Shown here one piece after another: positions 42,224-54,379 of a stretch of DNA of 64,000 bases (position 1 is its first letter; every line of letters starts with the position of its first letter). The DNA comes from Gymnopilus junonius (Eukaryota > Basidiomycota > Agaricomycetes > Agaricales > Galerinaceae). The translations under genes and the position numbers were made by a program. The stretch spans positions 124,001 through 188,000 of the forward strand of contig JADNYJ010000058.1 of the NCBI GenBank assembly GCA_015501075.1. The letters run 5' to 3'. The notes beneath the pieces are model-generated. The model searched no databases and was not told the origin of the DNA. It worked only from the letters and a program-made list of their open reading frames with translations.

Positions 42224-42700
42224 TCAATTAGCGTAACAAGACAGCCGACTATAACAACTCGTCCTATAAATAGGACTCGTAACGATGGTGTAGTATTGCG
42301 TGCAGTCGATGTGGACAAGGAGACGCAGTATGCCAGGTTTAGTTGAAGGTTGCTGCATGACTGTTAATTTCAGGATTCCAGGTGGTAATGTCATCAACAT
42401 GATATTATACTTGTCCTTCATGACAGAGCAATTATTGCCCGACATGATGGTGTAATCCTCCAGGCAACCATTGGTGATAGTCCCAGGAGCGACATTGGTA
42501 GGCGAACCAGTTGAAGTAGACAGGCCAAGTAGGAGGTTAGAGCAGTCAGCCATGATCTCGGGATTCCAAGTGACGATGTTGGATGAAGTGGTACTGAACT
42601 CGTCCTCCATGATGCTACAGGTGTCGCCTAATGCAATGGTGTAATATGCCAGACACCCATCTGTGATATTCACATTATCCGGCGGACCAGTATTAGTACT
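42224..42700 (-). pseudogene. LysM-domain protein fragment, two to three modules
   Basis: Module 1 reads GCLAYYTIALGDTCSIMEDE then IVTWNPEIMADCSNLLLG. Module 2 reads GCLEDYTIMSGNNCSVMKDK, with a frameshift after which the neighbouring frame gives DDITTWNPEIN. A third start CTQYYTIV follows. The pattern YTI-x3-GDTC ... WNPEI-x3-C-x-NL is that of fungal secreted LysM proteins, which bind chitin oligomers. No signal peptide exon is identified and the frame breaks, so this is a remnant. Confidence 0.7.
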
Positions 42701-43004
42701 TCTACATTAACTTTCAGGACGGTTCACTGACACTATCTTTTTGCTCCAAAATCCGTACAGGTAGTAGTGGCCTAGAAATAGGCCAGATCATCTATGAGTC
42801 GACCACCACCACACTGGCCTGGACACTTAAGCTCGCGAGTCAAACTCTGAATAACAGATGAAATTTACAGGTCACTACATAATACATTGCCAATACAACA
42901 CACTATACTCTTACAATGCCATACATACTACATTCATTCACTTACCAATTGTAGAAGACAAGAGTGCATATTTCAATTGATTTACGAGAGGAGAACCAGC
43001 GGGT

Positions 43005-43760
43005 GTGTTAGGGTGGCTCATAAGCAGTTGGATTTCATTTTTACCAATACACGCTGCTGGTGATCATATGCAAGCGATGAAGACTGGAGAGCCTTGTACC
43101 GTCATGGACAAGGTAATTTCATCCTACACCCCTACCCTCCGCGCCCTTGAATATGCACGGAAGTCAGCCAAAGACATGTCGTTAGCTGAAAAATCCCACC
43201 CAAGTACTGCTGTATTAATCAGCATGCCTACTACTCCTGATGACCAGGACCTGACAAATGTATCAAAGGAAGTTGCTTCTGTCAAAGAAATCATCCATAC
43301 CTTCTTCCAGGTCACCAGTTTGGAGCATCCAAGAAGACAGGATGTCATTCCTCTACTGAAGCAAGTATCTGTCGCCCATTTGCTTTCATGGTGTTGCCGA
43401 CAGCAGTGACCCTTCTCTCAGCAAGCTCAAACTCCAAGACTGGAAGCGAAATCCTCTCGATGTTTGCTTCCTACTTTGCAATTCATTTGACTGGCTTAGA
43501 TTGTCTACTTTCTGCCTGCGAAACGGTGCTCAACAAAGTTACTCAACTTTGAGAGGAATCTATTCATCCATCTTGCAGCATTCCAGATGGCAGGTGTTCC
43601 TTACGCCATTGCTCAATGTGGAATGTCCGAGGACAACACTTCTGTGCAGATAGCCAGTGACTTCTACTTCCATCTTGCTGTAGAACAGAATTTAACTTGG
43701 AGAAGTCTGCAGAGGCTTTGCACTATGCTACTATGAAGGCCCGAACGCAGGTATAGATGC
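43005..43760 (+). pseudogene. CHAT (caspase-like) domain protein fragment
   Basis: The frame reads SWISFLPIHAAGD, SSYTPTLRALEYARKSAKD, TAVLISMPTTPDDQDLTNVS and EVASVKEIIHTFF, matching the CHAT domain of basidiomycete TPR-CHAT proteins. At 43375-43395 the expected H-F-A-C-H-G catalytic His block is damaged by a small deletion and frameshift. The next frames give DPSLSKLKLQDWKRNPLDV and LLSACETVLNKVTQL (catalytic Cys codon about 43517-43519). The final part corresponds to IASDFYFHLAVEQNLTW-type sequence in pieces. It is a pseudogene fragment; upstream TPR repeats are not present. Confidence 0.75.
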
Positions 43761-43907
43761 GACATTTTAGGGAGCATTTATTCATTCCAGTGCTTGATGG
43801 CTGGATCTCCTTCATGGGCAACAGACGTAGTATCATTAGCAGAAAAACTTCTACATGACATGCGGTAGTACGAACTTGTATGCAAATGCGTCTATAGTTT
43901 GTGTTGG

Positions 43908-46900
43908 CTATGAGATGAAAGGTTCGGTGGTAACAAATGAATCCAGGGTATCTTGTATATGTAAATTACTTTTATTGCTTGACGCAATGGCAGACAGAAG
44001 GATGTCATAATCCAGCTTTGCAGCTACGCAGAAAGAAACATCAATCGCTCGGTCTTTAACAAGAATGTAAGAAAGACAGACCTTTGAGAATGAGCTGAAT
44101 AAACACCCTTGCTAGTTCAGGCTCTTCCATCTGCAATCGCTGGATGTCTTCATTACTAAACTTCCACAAGATGCAAGGCTGCTCAGCGATGACTGTGGCA
44201 TTTCTCGGTGAATCTGACAAAGCAGACATCTCGCCGGCCAGCGTGCCAGCCACCATCGACTCTTCAAACCGCTGTGTAGGGCTCTCGAACTCATACATCG
44301 CCCGCAAAACACCCGACTCTATGATGTACAATCCGGTGGATGGATCGCCTTGTTTCCAAAGCACATATCCTGCTGGAATGGATATACGCTGCAGGTATTT
44401 GCCAATAGGCCCGAAGAGCGTTGGGTCAATGTTCCCATAGGATGAGAATGCCTTGGTAAGTGTGTTGATTGGCTCAGACTTGACATTAGGTCCAGTTTCT
44501 GAAAAATCTCTGTGGCGATCATCCGATCTCCAGCATCATGCAGATGAGAATGTCTCGGTGAGCGCACGAAAGAGCCGATGAGATGGCTATATTCAATGTC
44601 GGCATCTTGCCGCCCAGGAACCACTGATGAGAATTAGTTAGACATCCTGCAGAAGAATAACTACTAATAAACATACTAAGAAAAGTTGCAGAAGTTTCAA
44701 TTTTTTGCGACCTAAACCATGCATGCAGATACGCGTTTTCGGTCCCTATAAATGCAAAGAACCCATGAGCTTCGCCCAAAGATCACTACTAAACACATTA
44801 CACTCACACTCCATAGCATCATTAAACGTCAAGAACAACTCGACACCATGGGTTCTGAGTACCTCAACACTCCTCAAAGCCTTACCAATCGGCGAATCAA
44901 TGGTAAATCCACAAAACACCAATGTGACCCTCTTGGCCGCCAACAGTCTCTGGATGCGCACAAATGCTTCAGCAGAAGACATATCCACGCCAGCGATGAG
45001 GGAAAGGTCGAGCATGAGGAATTGGATCGGCTGATGTAGCCAATAGGGCCCTTCCAAGAGATTGCGGATGGTTTCTTCAACATAGGCAATAGTGCGAAAA
45101 ATAGAAACCCTGAATGAATATATTGCACTAAGAATGAAGAAATACCACAAGATTGTTATAAAACCCACCTTGAAGACGAAGAATGGTCGTTTGTTTTGAC
45201 ACCTCGCAGATATATGCGCGTTGCAAGCTCGGCCGGCGTACTGCAGACACCGCCAAGTCTCCTGTATACATAGCACGTACACTCCGCAGCTGAGAGTTCT
45301 GCACAACGAAGAAGAAACCTATACAGAAATGGCACAATCAGCAACCAAAAAACCAAAGACAGAGCAGCAGCTACTCACAGCAAACAATGATCCCAAATAA
45401 AACACCGATGACAAAGTCCCAGACAGTCATACAAACCATGATGCTGACGATGGTGATGTACTCTGACCAAGTAACATGATGTCGATTATCCCACAGAGCC
45501 TCTTTGACAAGATCAATTCCCAAAACATAGATGAGAGCACCAACGACAAGAACGGCTGAACAAGCGGAAAAGCGTCAGTCATAAGTCAGAGAGTGAAACT
45601 AGGGTCACGTACGTATAAATGCAATAGGTCCAGTCCCCATGATGAGCAAAGCAGCAGTAGCGACAGCAAGCAAGAATCCAGCGATGCGGTTGTCTCCGCC
45701 AACGCGATAAAATCTAACAATCGAATCATGAGACTTCTTTTACCACAGAGGAAGATAAACAGCATACAGAAGGGTGTTTACATAGATGAGGTAGTTTGGA
45801 CTAACAGATAACATAGTGTCAGAAAGTGGTCCTAGCTGAGAGATTGAATCTAAAAAGACATACACGAAACCAAAGATACCAGAAAGGAGGTTAGAATAGC
45901 CATGTGCAATGAGTTCCTGGTTAGTATCGATGTCGATATTGAGAGAAACGGCTAAAGGAGGATAAGCAACTCTGGTTATCCGAACTAATAGCAATGGCTT
46001 ACCAAGAGCAGGAACATTCAATGGCAGATGCAAGATGTTAAAGAATAGCCTACAAGGTTCAATGATCTTCAGAGCAATATTCAGGTAATGACTACACATC
46101 ATCCATGTACAAAGTGAATTGTGTGGGCAACATCGACCATAAAGAACTATATCTCACAAGCCCAAAGTCTACAATCGACAGAGAGAGAAAGGCGCATCAG
46201 CAACAAGTCCAAAAAAAAGTTCATAAGTTGACACAGAGAACGCACCAAAGTAAGACCAGAATTTATACCAAGGCTCATGCGCCGCAGCACCCATGTCAAA
46301 TATCCATCCCGTCTTACGCAGACCTTCCAGATCCAACCCAGCAGCAAATACAACAACGTAAAAAACAACAGGAATAAAAATAAAATCTACAAACATCTAT
46401 GCATCACACAATCAGAACTCAATGCTGAAACCGAAAAAAAAAAAAGAAGAGCCACTCACAAGCCGGAAAGATGAGCTGATGGTGGTATTTGTGCGTGATC
46501 ACTCTCAGGAGGATGGCAAGAGCCAAAGGCAACGTCCACAGAAGCAAATTATGCCGGTCGAGGAACATGAGCTGGAATGTGTCCCATGACAAGTTAAAGT
46601 CGTCATCTGGTATACGCATGCTAACAGTCAACCTAAGTAGCACATAATATTAATAATCAAAACCCCTTGAAAGCTTCGGAACAAAATCTAGACAAGACCC
46701 ACCCAGTCTTGATCAGAAACGCGCCAACACCACCAATGCATCTATCGAAACAAAAGATCAGCACAAACGTATCCCAGCTGACCATGGGCACACGACCACA
46801 AATCTGCAGATTCTTTACGTACCCCACTAGAATATGACGTGGGAAGAACCCCACCACTACCCCAAGCTTCAGAGCGCCGAGGAAGAAGAACGTCAGGCCT

Positions 46901-47073
46901 AAGTTTAGGTAAATTCAATGAGACGGGGTTTGTAAGACTCGATGGGAAGGCACCAGCTTACCGGTGAGGATTGAGCTCAGGGCATACGCCACGAGTGTCG
47001 TAGCGATGATCGCTCTGGGGTCATCTTCGCCGATCTGATTCGCGATGCTCATGGCTAGAACATGGAAGAAGGG
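43908..47073 (-). CDS. SulP/SLC26-type transporter with STAS and cyclic-nucleotide-binding-like domains, 5'-truncated
   Basis: Exons separated by short introns read [126 protein letters not shown] and [24 protein letters not shown] domain follows ([20 protein letters not shown]) and a CNB-like domain ([38 protein letters not shown]). This is the architecture of the fungal family that includes yeast YGR125W/Vsb1, a vacuolar membrane protein needed for basic amino acid uptake. The first transmembrane exons expected before PFFHVLA are absent; instead there is CT-rich sequence. The C-terminal stop is uncertain (about 43970 or 43908). No internal stop was noticed in the joined exons. Confidence 0.8.
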
Positions 47074-47079
47074 CTGCGT

Positions 47080-47813
<734 letters not shown>

Positions 47814-47906
47814 ATGAAACTCCTTGCCATCCCGCTCTTTGAGCTGTACGACAACGCGGCGCGGTATGGACCCCAGTTATCTGCTATTTCCACATTTGTT
47901 GTCCAG
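47814..47906 (+). pseudogene. Lone first exon of an unrecognised host-type gene
   Basis: The ATG at 47814 is in good context behind an A-rich leader. The frame MKLLAIPLFELYDNAARYGP is followed by QLSAIS and a donor GTACGT at 47907. From about 47886 the adjacent frame reads PHLLSRY, suggesting a small indel. No following exon is found before 48740, so the gene appears truncated. Family not recognised. Confidence 0.4.
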
Positions 47907-47909
47907 GTA

Positions 47910-48739
47910 CGTTTTGGGGAATTATTTTTTTGTGCTTTGGTTTTGCGTTTGTTTTATTCTTGTTCTGGTCACATGTTGCTTAATCCTTCGTTTTCTTGGA
48001 GTGTCCTTCCTTGAGTGTCCTTGTGTCCTTTCCTCTTCGCGTGTTCTTCTTCAAAGTATTCAGTCCTCGAGTGTCACTGATGAAACCTTTGAAGGTATAA
48101 TTTCATTTACCAATGATTGCAATGGCATTTGTTTCTGTTTTCTGTTTTCTGCCCTTTTCTTTCGACCGGAACTTGAGGCTTGCCTATCATTTGCATGTGC
48201 ATGTCCCCTCCCTCTCTGCAGAACACCCATTCTGCCCTTGTAGCCTCCCCGAAAAAAAATTCGCTCAACAACCTCGACTTTTGAAAGTCCAACCATTGGC
48301 TAATGCAAGTTGAATGATGAAACGAAACTTTGAAATGCGCACTCGCATTCACACTGGCCTCTAACTCTAACTCTGCAAGCTCCAAAGGCTATGACGACTG
48401 GACGGGTGGGCCGGAGAGAGCCCCTTGGCCTTTGAATGACTAGCTTTAGATTATTTTTGATTCTTGGCTTGGAGGAACTGTTCCAGTTGGACCCTTCAAG
48501 TTTTTTTTGCTCATGTAATAACCAGTCTTTTTTTCCCTTCTTTTGACGTCTCTTGTGTCTACCTTAAAAATGCTTTCGAGTTGCATAATATGTTAGATTG
48601 TTTGATTATAATAGTTCCTTTGGAATTCCACCTTTCCTTTTCGTCACTGATCACTGAGTGTTGCTGGGAGCTGGGCCTGCTTGTGCGTCGGGTTGGGTGA
48701 GAGCGAAGTTTAGTCCACCCAGTGACTTTGGTAATCCTA
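47910..48739. other. Spacer without a supported gene
   Basis: T-rich sequence with several short frames on both strands; none has a recognisable motif. Confidence 0.35.
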
Positions 48740-49110
48740 ACTCAGGCATTTTTTGCATGATTCAGTGTATCCTTGTGCCCTAGAAGCAAAACTCCTGAGG
48801 GTAGGCCAAGTACTAGAGATTCGTCCACCAAGTCCGACTGTACAAAGAATGTCACTCGGCATTTACCCGAGTTGGTCCCCAGTGCAAGAGTGGATTACGG
48901 TGTTCCAGCAGGCAGTGATAAAATACTTCGTGAAGGATGTCAGGAGGAAGTTGACGGATAGGTCACGTAAGATAGACATGTTCATCAATTGAGTTTTGAA
49001 TGGCATCCTCTTTGTCTCTAAGGTCAGCAAGAAGACCTCGAAGGCGCCGGATCTCTGCACGCGTCTCAGCCAACTCTTTCTGTGAATTTACTAATAGGTC
49101 CTAGCCATGA
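48740..49110 (-). pseudogene. F-box-like protein fragment with coiled-coil N-terminus
   Basis: The minus frame reads ELAETRAEIRRLRGLLADLR (coiled coil), then DEHVYLT, a TGA, and PIRQLPPDILHEVFYHCLLE. This last is the L-P-x-D/E-[IL]-L-x-E-[IV]-F start of an F-box as found in the large F-box families of Agaricomycetes. More stops follow, so it is a remnant. Confidence 0.6.
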
Positions 49111-49835
49111 GTTCCGGTTACTTCTTCTTGCATAGTTGGGAAAATGTACAGCCTCAGTAGATGTAATTAAGTGTTCTTCTATTAAGTGTTCTTCTATTCT
49201 TGATCAAATAAAAGAAAGAGGCAATGCAAAGACTGAGATGATTCAGAGCAACGACAAAGGAACGAGGTATGTCGAACTCAGGCTGCTAGCATTATTTGTT
49301 ACATAAACATGATGCGGATCACATGGTCACTGTTGAAAGGGAGTGCCTAATGGGAGCTACTAGTAATCGGGCCTACTAGGATACTACAGCAACACTCACG
49401 ACAGATCTCCTCAAGGCAAACTTTACTAGTCAGACCAATGACTCGATCAGAGAAGCGGCATACATCGCATTAACGACTCCCAATCAGCGACTCCGTTGAA
49501 TCACCACTGCGCTGCCAACGAATAAGTTCAAGTTACGAGGACCCTTTAGGGTTCTCGTTTTTAATCCTGGGGTTGGCTGGTTTGATTGCGCATCAAAACT
49601 GAGGGAAAGTTTCTTATCTTATCTACAAACTCAATTCTTCTCTCTCCAGAGTGGCTCTATGCCTGCTTGCACATCAAAACTGAGGGAAATTTGTACGGCA
49701 ATTTCCCTCTTATCTTATCTATCATTCTCCAATGTACTTAGAAGGAAAAACCTTCTGAATTGCACATCTTTTATTCCTAACTCTCTGTATTTCTCAGAAC
49801 TTTCATTCTCTGTTCAATGTAAAGTGTATCAAATT
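49111..49835. other. Spacer with a partial ~100-bp direct duplication
   Basis: Near 49590-49720 the words GCACATCAAAACTGAGGGAAA/GCGCATCAAAACTGAGGGAAA and CTTATCTTATCTA recur, indicating an imperfect direct repeat. No gene seen. Confidence 0.4.
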
Positions 49836-50031
49836 CACCCCTTCATGCTTCCTTACCTCGCTGCTAATCAAGAATATGCACAAAGTCATGGGTGCTGGCT
49901 CCACTTTTGCCATATGGCTACGATTTCTAGAATATAAATTGTAGCCATATACCAATGTGTGAGCCATCTAAGCACCACAGACTTTGTGCGTATTCTTGAT
50001 TAGCAGCGAGGTAAGGAAGCATGAAGGGGTG
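49836..50031. repeat. 196-bp near-perfect palindrome (foldback element)
   Basis: The left arm begins CACCCCTTCATGCTTCCTTA at 49836 and the right arm ends with its reverse complement at 50031. The arms pair over about 50 bp with one or two mismatches and then continue imperfectly to a centre near 49933 (CATATGGCTAC / GTAGCCATAT). It could form a hairpin or be a foldback MITE; no clear target duplication was found. Confidence 0.85.
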
Positions 50032-50231
50032 TTTGCATTGTACGGATGCAGTATACATACTTGACAGTGTATAATTTGTAAGGCAAATTGAATATTGCCT
50101 ACACAAGAAGATGGCAAAAAATACTATACTGGATCATCTTCCTCTGAATCCGTCAGACCTAAGTAGGATGAACAGTCTTCCTCTTCTTCTAACAGTGCTT
50201 CTATGGTCACATCAACTCCTCTGCCAAATGC

Positions 50232-51529
50232 TCACTGTGCCAGCTCATCGACCCTGCTTTGACTTGCTGCAATCTCATGCTGCTCATAGTTTTTCCATTC
50301 AAGCATGCTGATTGCAAGAGAAATCTTACGCTTTTCTAGCCTGGGTAGGTGGTTTGGTCCAAATATCTTGGCAATGTCGAAGATCGGGAATGGCTGAAGT
50401 GCGAGGTCATCCAATGCTGCTTTGACCCCCTCGAGGGTAGAGCGTTTGGAGGCAAATGTTATGGATAGATCAGTCACGTTCCGAGCTCCCGTCATCTCCA
50501 TCCACCTCTGAAGGTCAAACAGTATAAGAAATTTGTCATAGCTCTCGAAAGTCAAGGAAAGCTTGGTGACTTTGATGAGAAGGTCTGCAGTGATTGCATA
50601 CAGATCTTCGTGACCTTGTCCAAATTCATATTTTCTAGGAGCCCATGGACACTCTGATCGAAATTTACTTCGAGCATATAAGCATTTGACGAAAAGGAAA
50701 AATTAGATGACTTACAGTGATAATTCGGTGACGTTCTTGCAATAGGTCTCAAGCAAGATGTATTGTTCAGGTGCACACTCATGTAGGACTGCACTGAATG
50801 CTTTAGGGGAGCGAAGCCAAGAACGGAGTTGAGAGTCATATTCATGTGAATGTAAAGCCTATGTTGCCAGAAAGTGGCATATCAGATGTGGTAGTGGTCG
50901 CAGCACAAAGAAGTTGAAGAGTCTGAAGGTTGGTTCGGCATAGTATCAGCTCTTCTGGAATATCATGGATGTTCTGGAATGAAAGGCTGGTGAGTGAGTC
51001 CTTTCACACCAGTGGATATAATGTCCTCGATAGGGTTTTGAATGGACCTTTGAGATTCAGTTCCGAAGATTTGCCTCCTCAAGGCCATGTACCAGTGTGA
51101 TAACTTCCTCCCAGTTCATGATCTTGTTTGCCCTCCAGTCTATAGTGAGAATCTGCAAATGAGGAACAATGAGCTTCGAGTATTTCAGCCACCTTTTGAG
51201 TGAGATGTCTGTATCCTTCCGACAGCGAGTAAGGTTTCATGTTCACTCTTTGAAGCATGCTTGACAGGCTGAAGCACACAAGGCCTTGCATGCTCAGCTG
51301 CAGGCACTCAAGTCTTTCTCACTGCTTTTCGTGGTTGGGAGTAGTCGCTAGCAAGATCTTCTAGCATTTTGTCGATGAGCTCCACTGGAAGTTGAGTCCC
51401 ACGTGAAATGACTGTGGTTTTGCCATGAGATTTCCCTTCCATGTTGCCAAGTGCTGCACGGGTAGAATCATCATTGAGATGTGCGATGAATAGCATCGCT
51501 GGAGGCTTTGCTTTGCCTTTGACCATTGC
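50232..51529 (-). pseudogene. F-box-like or LRR-type hypothetical protein, degraded
   Basis: The start at 51529 reads MVKGKAKPPAMLFIAHLNDD and then TQLPVELIDKMLEDLASD, an F-box-like opening. Further frames give MKPYSLSEGYRHLTQKVA, MNMTLNSVLGFAPLKHSV and LQRWMEMTGARNVTDLSITF, ending QSRVDELAQ at about 50232. The order and style fit Agaricomycete F-box proteins that follow the box with leucine-rich segments. Multiple stops and frame changes separate the pieces. Confidence 0.4.
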
Positions 51530-51896
51530 AACAGGAGATGAGTTGGAAATACAAAAATAGAAAATTGGGGTCGACAAATCCGATGAGTGGATGTATGACA
51601 TTGTAATGCATCATGAGTCACCTCCATGTCTAAGGTCGAACATGCTTAGTCATCGTTGATGATCACACGAGAACATCAAGTCAGCTTTTTTTGTTTATCT
51701 GCTTTCTGTCACTCAGGCTTTTCCCTGCCATTCCTTATCTCCTGTGTTCAATGTCAGTTATCTTGTTGTGATTTCTAGTACTTGGTGAAGGTGGATGCTG
51801 GTGGGGTAAGCTGTTCTTTCCTGCTATGTTATGTCTGTGTATTAATATACTCATTCTCTAAGGTAGTAATCATTTTCCGTATCCATTATCTGACTG

Positions 51897-52830
51897 TTAA
51901 CAAATAGTCATCTTCTGCATGCGTTCCACTTCTTCAGCCTCTCCATCCAACATCTCCCAAGCCATCCTCTTCAAGGTGAAAGTTTTCGTCTCCCGTTTCG
52001 GACTTCGTGCCTGTGAAATGTAAGCATTTGTGGTCAGTGCATCTAACTTTGTACTCACTGCCTTTCGTATGCTGTCATTAAGGAGGGTCAGGCTGCAGAG
52101 GTGTGGTGCGAACATGACTTTGCGACCTTTGGCAGGTGCACAATAGAATGCGAAGCCAACTTCCATGATGTTGCCGAGTTTGAAGGTGCTGGGTTCGATC
52201 GGTATGTATCTGACATAAAGGTTAAATGATATCTGAATGTTAACTTTGTTTTTTACCTTGCTCCATCCTTTTCTTCCACTCATTTCGAGTATTTGACTTT
52301 GTTATCTGCCATATGAACCATGTTGTGACCCAGCAGCCCTCTGAGGACACCATCAGGATCAACGCCCAGCCCAAAGTCGAGTCCCCATTCAGTAGGCGTG
52401 TCCTTATGCAATGTGAAATACCAAGCGAAGAAGCTTAACGTGGGTTGACCCTCCCACAACCTTGTTTTGTTCATCACGAGCACTTCACTGAAGTGATCGT
52501 CCAGCTGGTAGACAACGTCATTGAAGTGCCAGTAAGCATCCATGAAGTCGTTGCAATCCCCAAAGCCGGTGATGGTGACACTTTGTTGAAGGTGAATATG
52601 CTGTATGTTGTTGGTGTTTCTGCTCTCCCTGGTCATTCTTTTGTAGATGGTGAGTTGCTTGATGCTCCAGAATGCATATGAAATGTGCACACGTACCTCG
52701 GGCTGACAGGCAGAAGCTTGAACGAGCACAAGACACCTTGCATATGAAAAACAGCTTCGACCTTTTCAAGACCCTCATCACTGGGTAGCTTGATGATTCA
52801 CCAGGATGTAGGACTTTTGAACTTGGCGAG
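51897..52830 (-). CDS. Unrecognised two-to-four-exon protein
   Basis: Pieces in order: FAKFKSPTSW-type start near 52826, LEKVEAVFHMQGVLCSFKLL, SVTITGFGDCNDFMDAYWHF, SEVLVMNKTRLWEGQPTLSF and VDPDGVLRGLLGHNMVHMAD. After an intron near 52205-52260 it continues FKLGNIMEVGFAFYCAPAKG, MFAPHLCSLTLLNDSIRKAV and DGEAEEVERMQKMTIC, with a stop at 51897. Only one or two frame changes are needed, all explicable as introns. The segment LGNIMEVGFAF ... VMFAPHLCSLTLL resembles sequences I associate with repeat-linked proteins of mushrooms, but no function is assigned. Confidence 0.4.
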
Positions 52831-52849
52831 GACATAACTGTCATGCTGG

Positions 52850-53640
52850 AATGGTGCTGTTTTGGTCAGTTCTCGATGGTTGCATTCAGTGTCACGTACG
52901 TCCATTTTATTAATCTGTTGAGGCCCGTCAACAGGGCTGTGCCCTCCTCTCAGGTCATAGAATCACTGAAGGACTTCGTCTGTGTGAGGAAGTCGTATGT
53001 AAGTCAGCTGCCTGCCTGTAAATGTAAGGATATGTGACTAACCAGCTTTTTTATGATCGTAGTCTGCATCCATGGCCTTTGTTCTGTCGCCTTGTGAGAG
53101 GTGGAGGAAAAAGGTCTGGTGGTGGCCTAAGTCATGTTATACAGTTATATGGATGAGGTGTAATATGGCATTGGGCGAGATCCAATGTGCACTTTGTACA
53201 TGTCAACTTCTCCTCTTCATCGTCACTACAGTACTTTGGGGTTGGGGACGGGGTATTTTTTTCTTCCAAAAAAAAATGGGCTTCTCTTCAAGTGTCGCTT
53301 AGGCATGGAAGCTTCGCGCTTCTTCTCCGTTGTTGGTTTTGCCAGGGCATATTTTCATCAGTAATGCTCTTTTTGGCTCTTCGCATTCACTATTCGGCTT
53401 CACATCTTGTGTGCTGGCTGAGTAGATTTGCCTGGATTCCAGCAAGGCAAGACGTAGCACCGGAGTTTGCTCATTCTATTTGGATGTTGTTTCTGCCCAT
53501 GCCTGCTACTCCTTTGCTCTTGTCCTGATTTTTTTTCGAACTAATTTTTGTCATCAAAGACGTTCCAGGGCTTTGTCTCTACAGCTGATTCTGGCCTCGG
53601 CTCTTTGGTTCCCTTCCGTTTGGTTTCGGCTCCTGACCTG
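52850..53640. other. Spacer without a supported gene
   Basis: Plus-strand frames at 53072-53302 and 53187-53528 overlap in different frames and have no recognisable motif. Confidence 0.3.
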
Positions 53641-53647
53641 GGATCAA

Positions 53648-54299
53648 TTATCTCCTGGAGATCAACATTAGCTTCCTTGCATAGCTTATTGCATCCCTGA
53701 GGAGTTTTCTGAGGCCTTCATTAGGCTTGTGGACCCATATGAATCCTGCCGCTATTAGCTCTGTGGCTAACTTTTTTGAGGTGACTACCTTGTTCTTGTA
53801 CACATCTTCTGTGTTGTCTTGGAGGCAAATTGGTCTCTTCATGGGTGAGCTTCCCTTTTCTATGTGTCTTCCAATGTTCCGATCATTATGATCCAAAGCC
53901 TTCCATGACCCTCTGATGATTCTAGGTCAGAACTATGCCTCATTTTTTTCCGAAGTCATATCATGGTATGGCTTCATGGTCGTACTCTGCTCTCTTGATT
54001 TTATTGCTAATCCCATAAATTTCCGAAGCTGTGGTACTTTAAAAGCTGAGTGTGTTTTCAGTACTTCCTCATCTTTCAGATCTGAACACTTATTCACTTG
54101 TGTTTTCTTTGCTTTCGAATCCTTCAATATGACTTCCCGCTCCTCTGCCAAAAATTTATGCAGTTCCACCATTGTCAAGAAAGAAAATGGTGGTATTGTG
54201 CTTCGAGTTAGCTCTGCAAGAAGGTACATTTTCAAGCTGACACTTATTGAATCTTGCAACTCATGTTCTTGGCCGGATACATTAGCGATGCTCCTCTAA
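53648..54299 (-). pseudogene. Unrecognised charged helical protein, partial
   Basis: The minus frame 54259-53933 reads MVELHKFLAEEREVILKDSK, EEVLKTHSAFKVPQLRKFMG and KPYHDMTSEKNE. After TAG and TGA it continues in the same general region as DHNDRNIGRHIEKGSSPMKR, NKVVTSKKLATELIAAGFIW and LRKLLRDAISYARKLMLIS, to 53648. It is rich in Lys, Glu and Leu; no domain recognised. The plus strand is also open here, but its peptides are less coding-like. Confidence 0.35.
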
Positions 54300-54379
54300 T
54301 TCACCTGGTGCTCCTACCTATGCAGCCATTTTGTCTGGAGCCCGACCCAGGTAGAACGTTGATCCCCTAGCATATTGAC

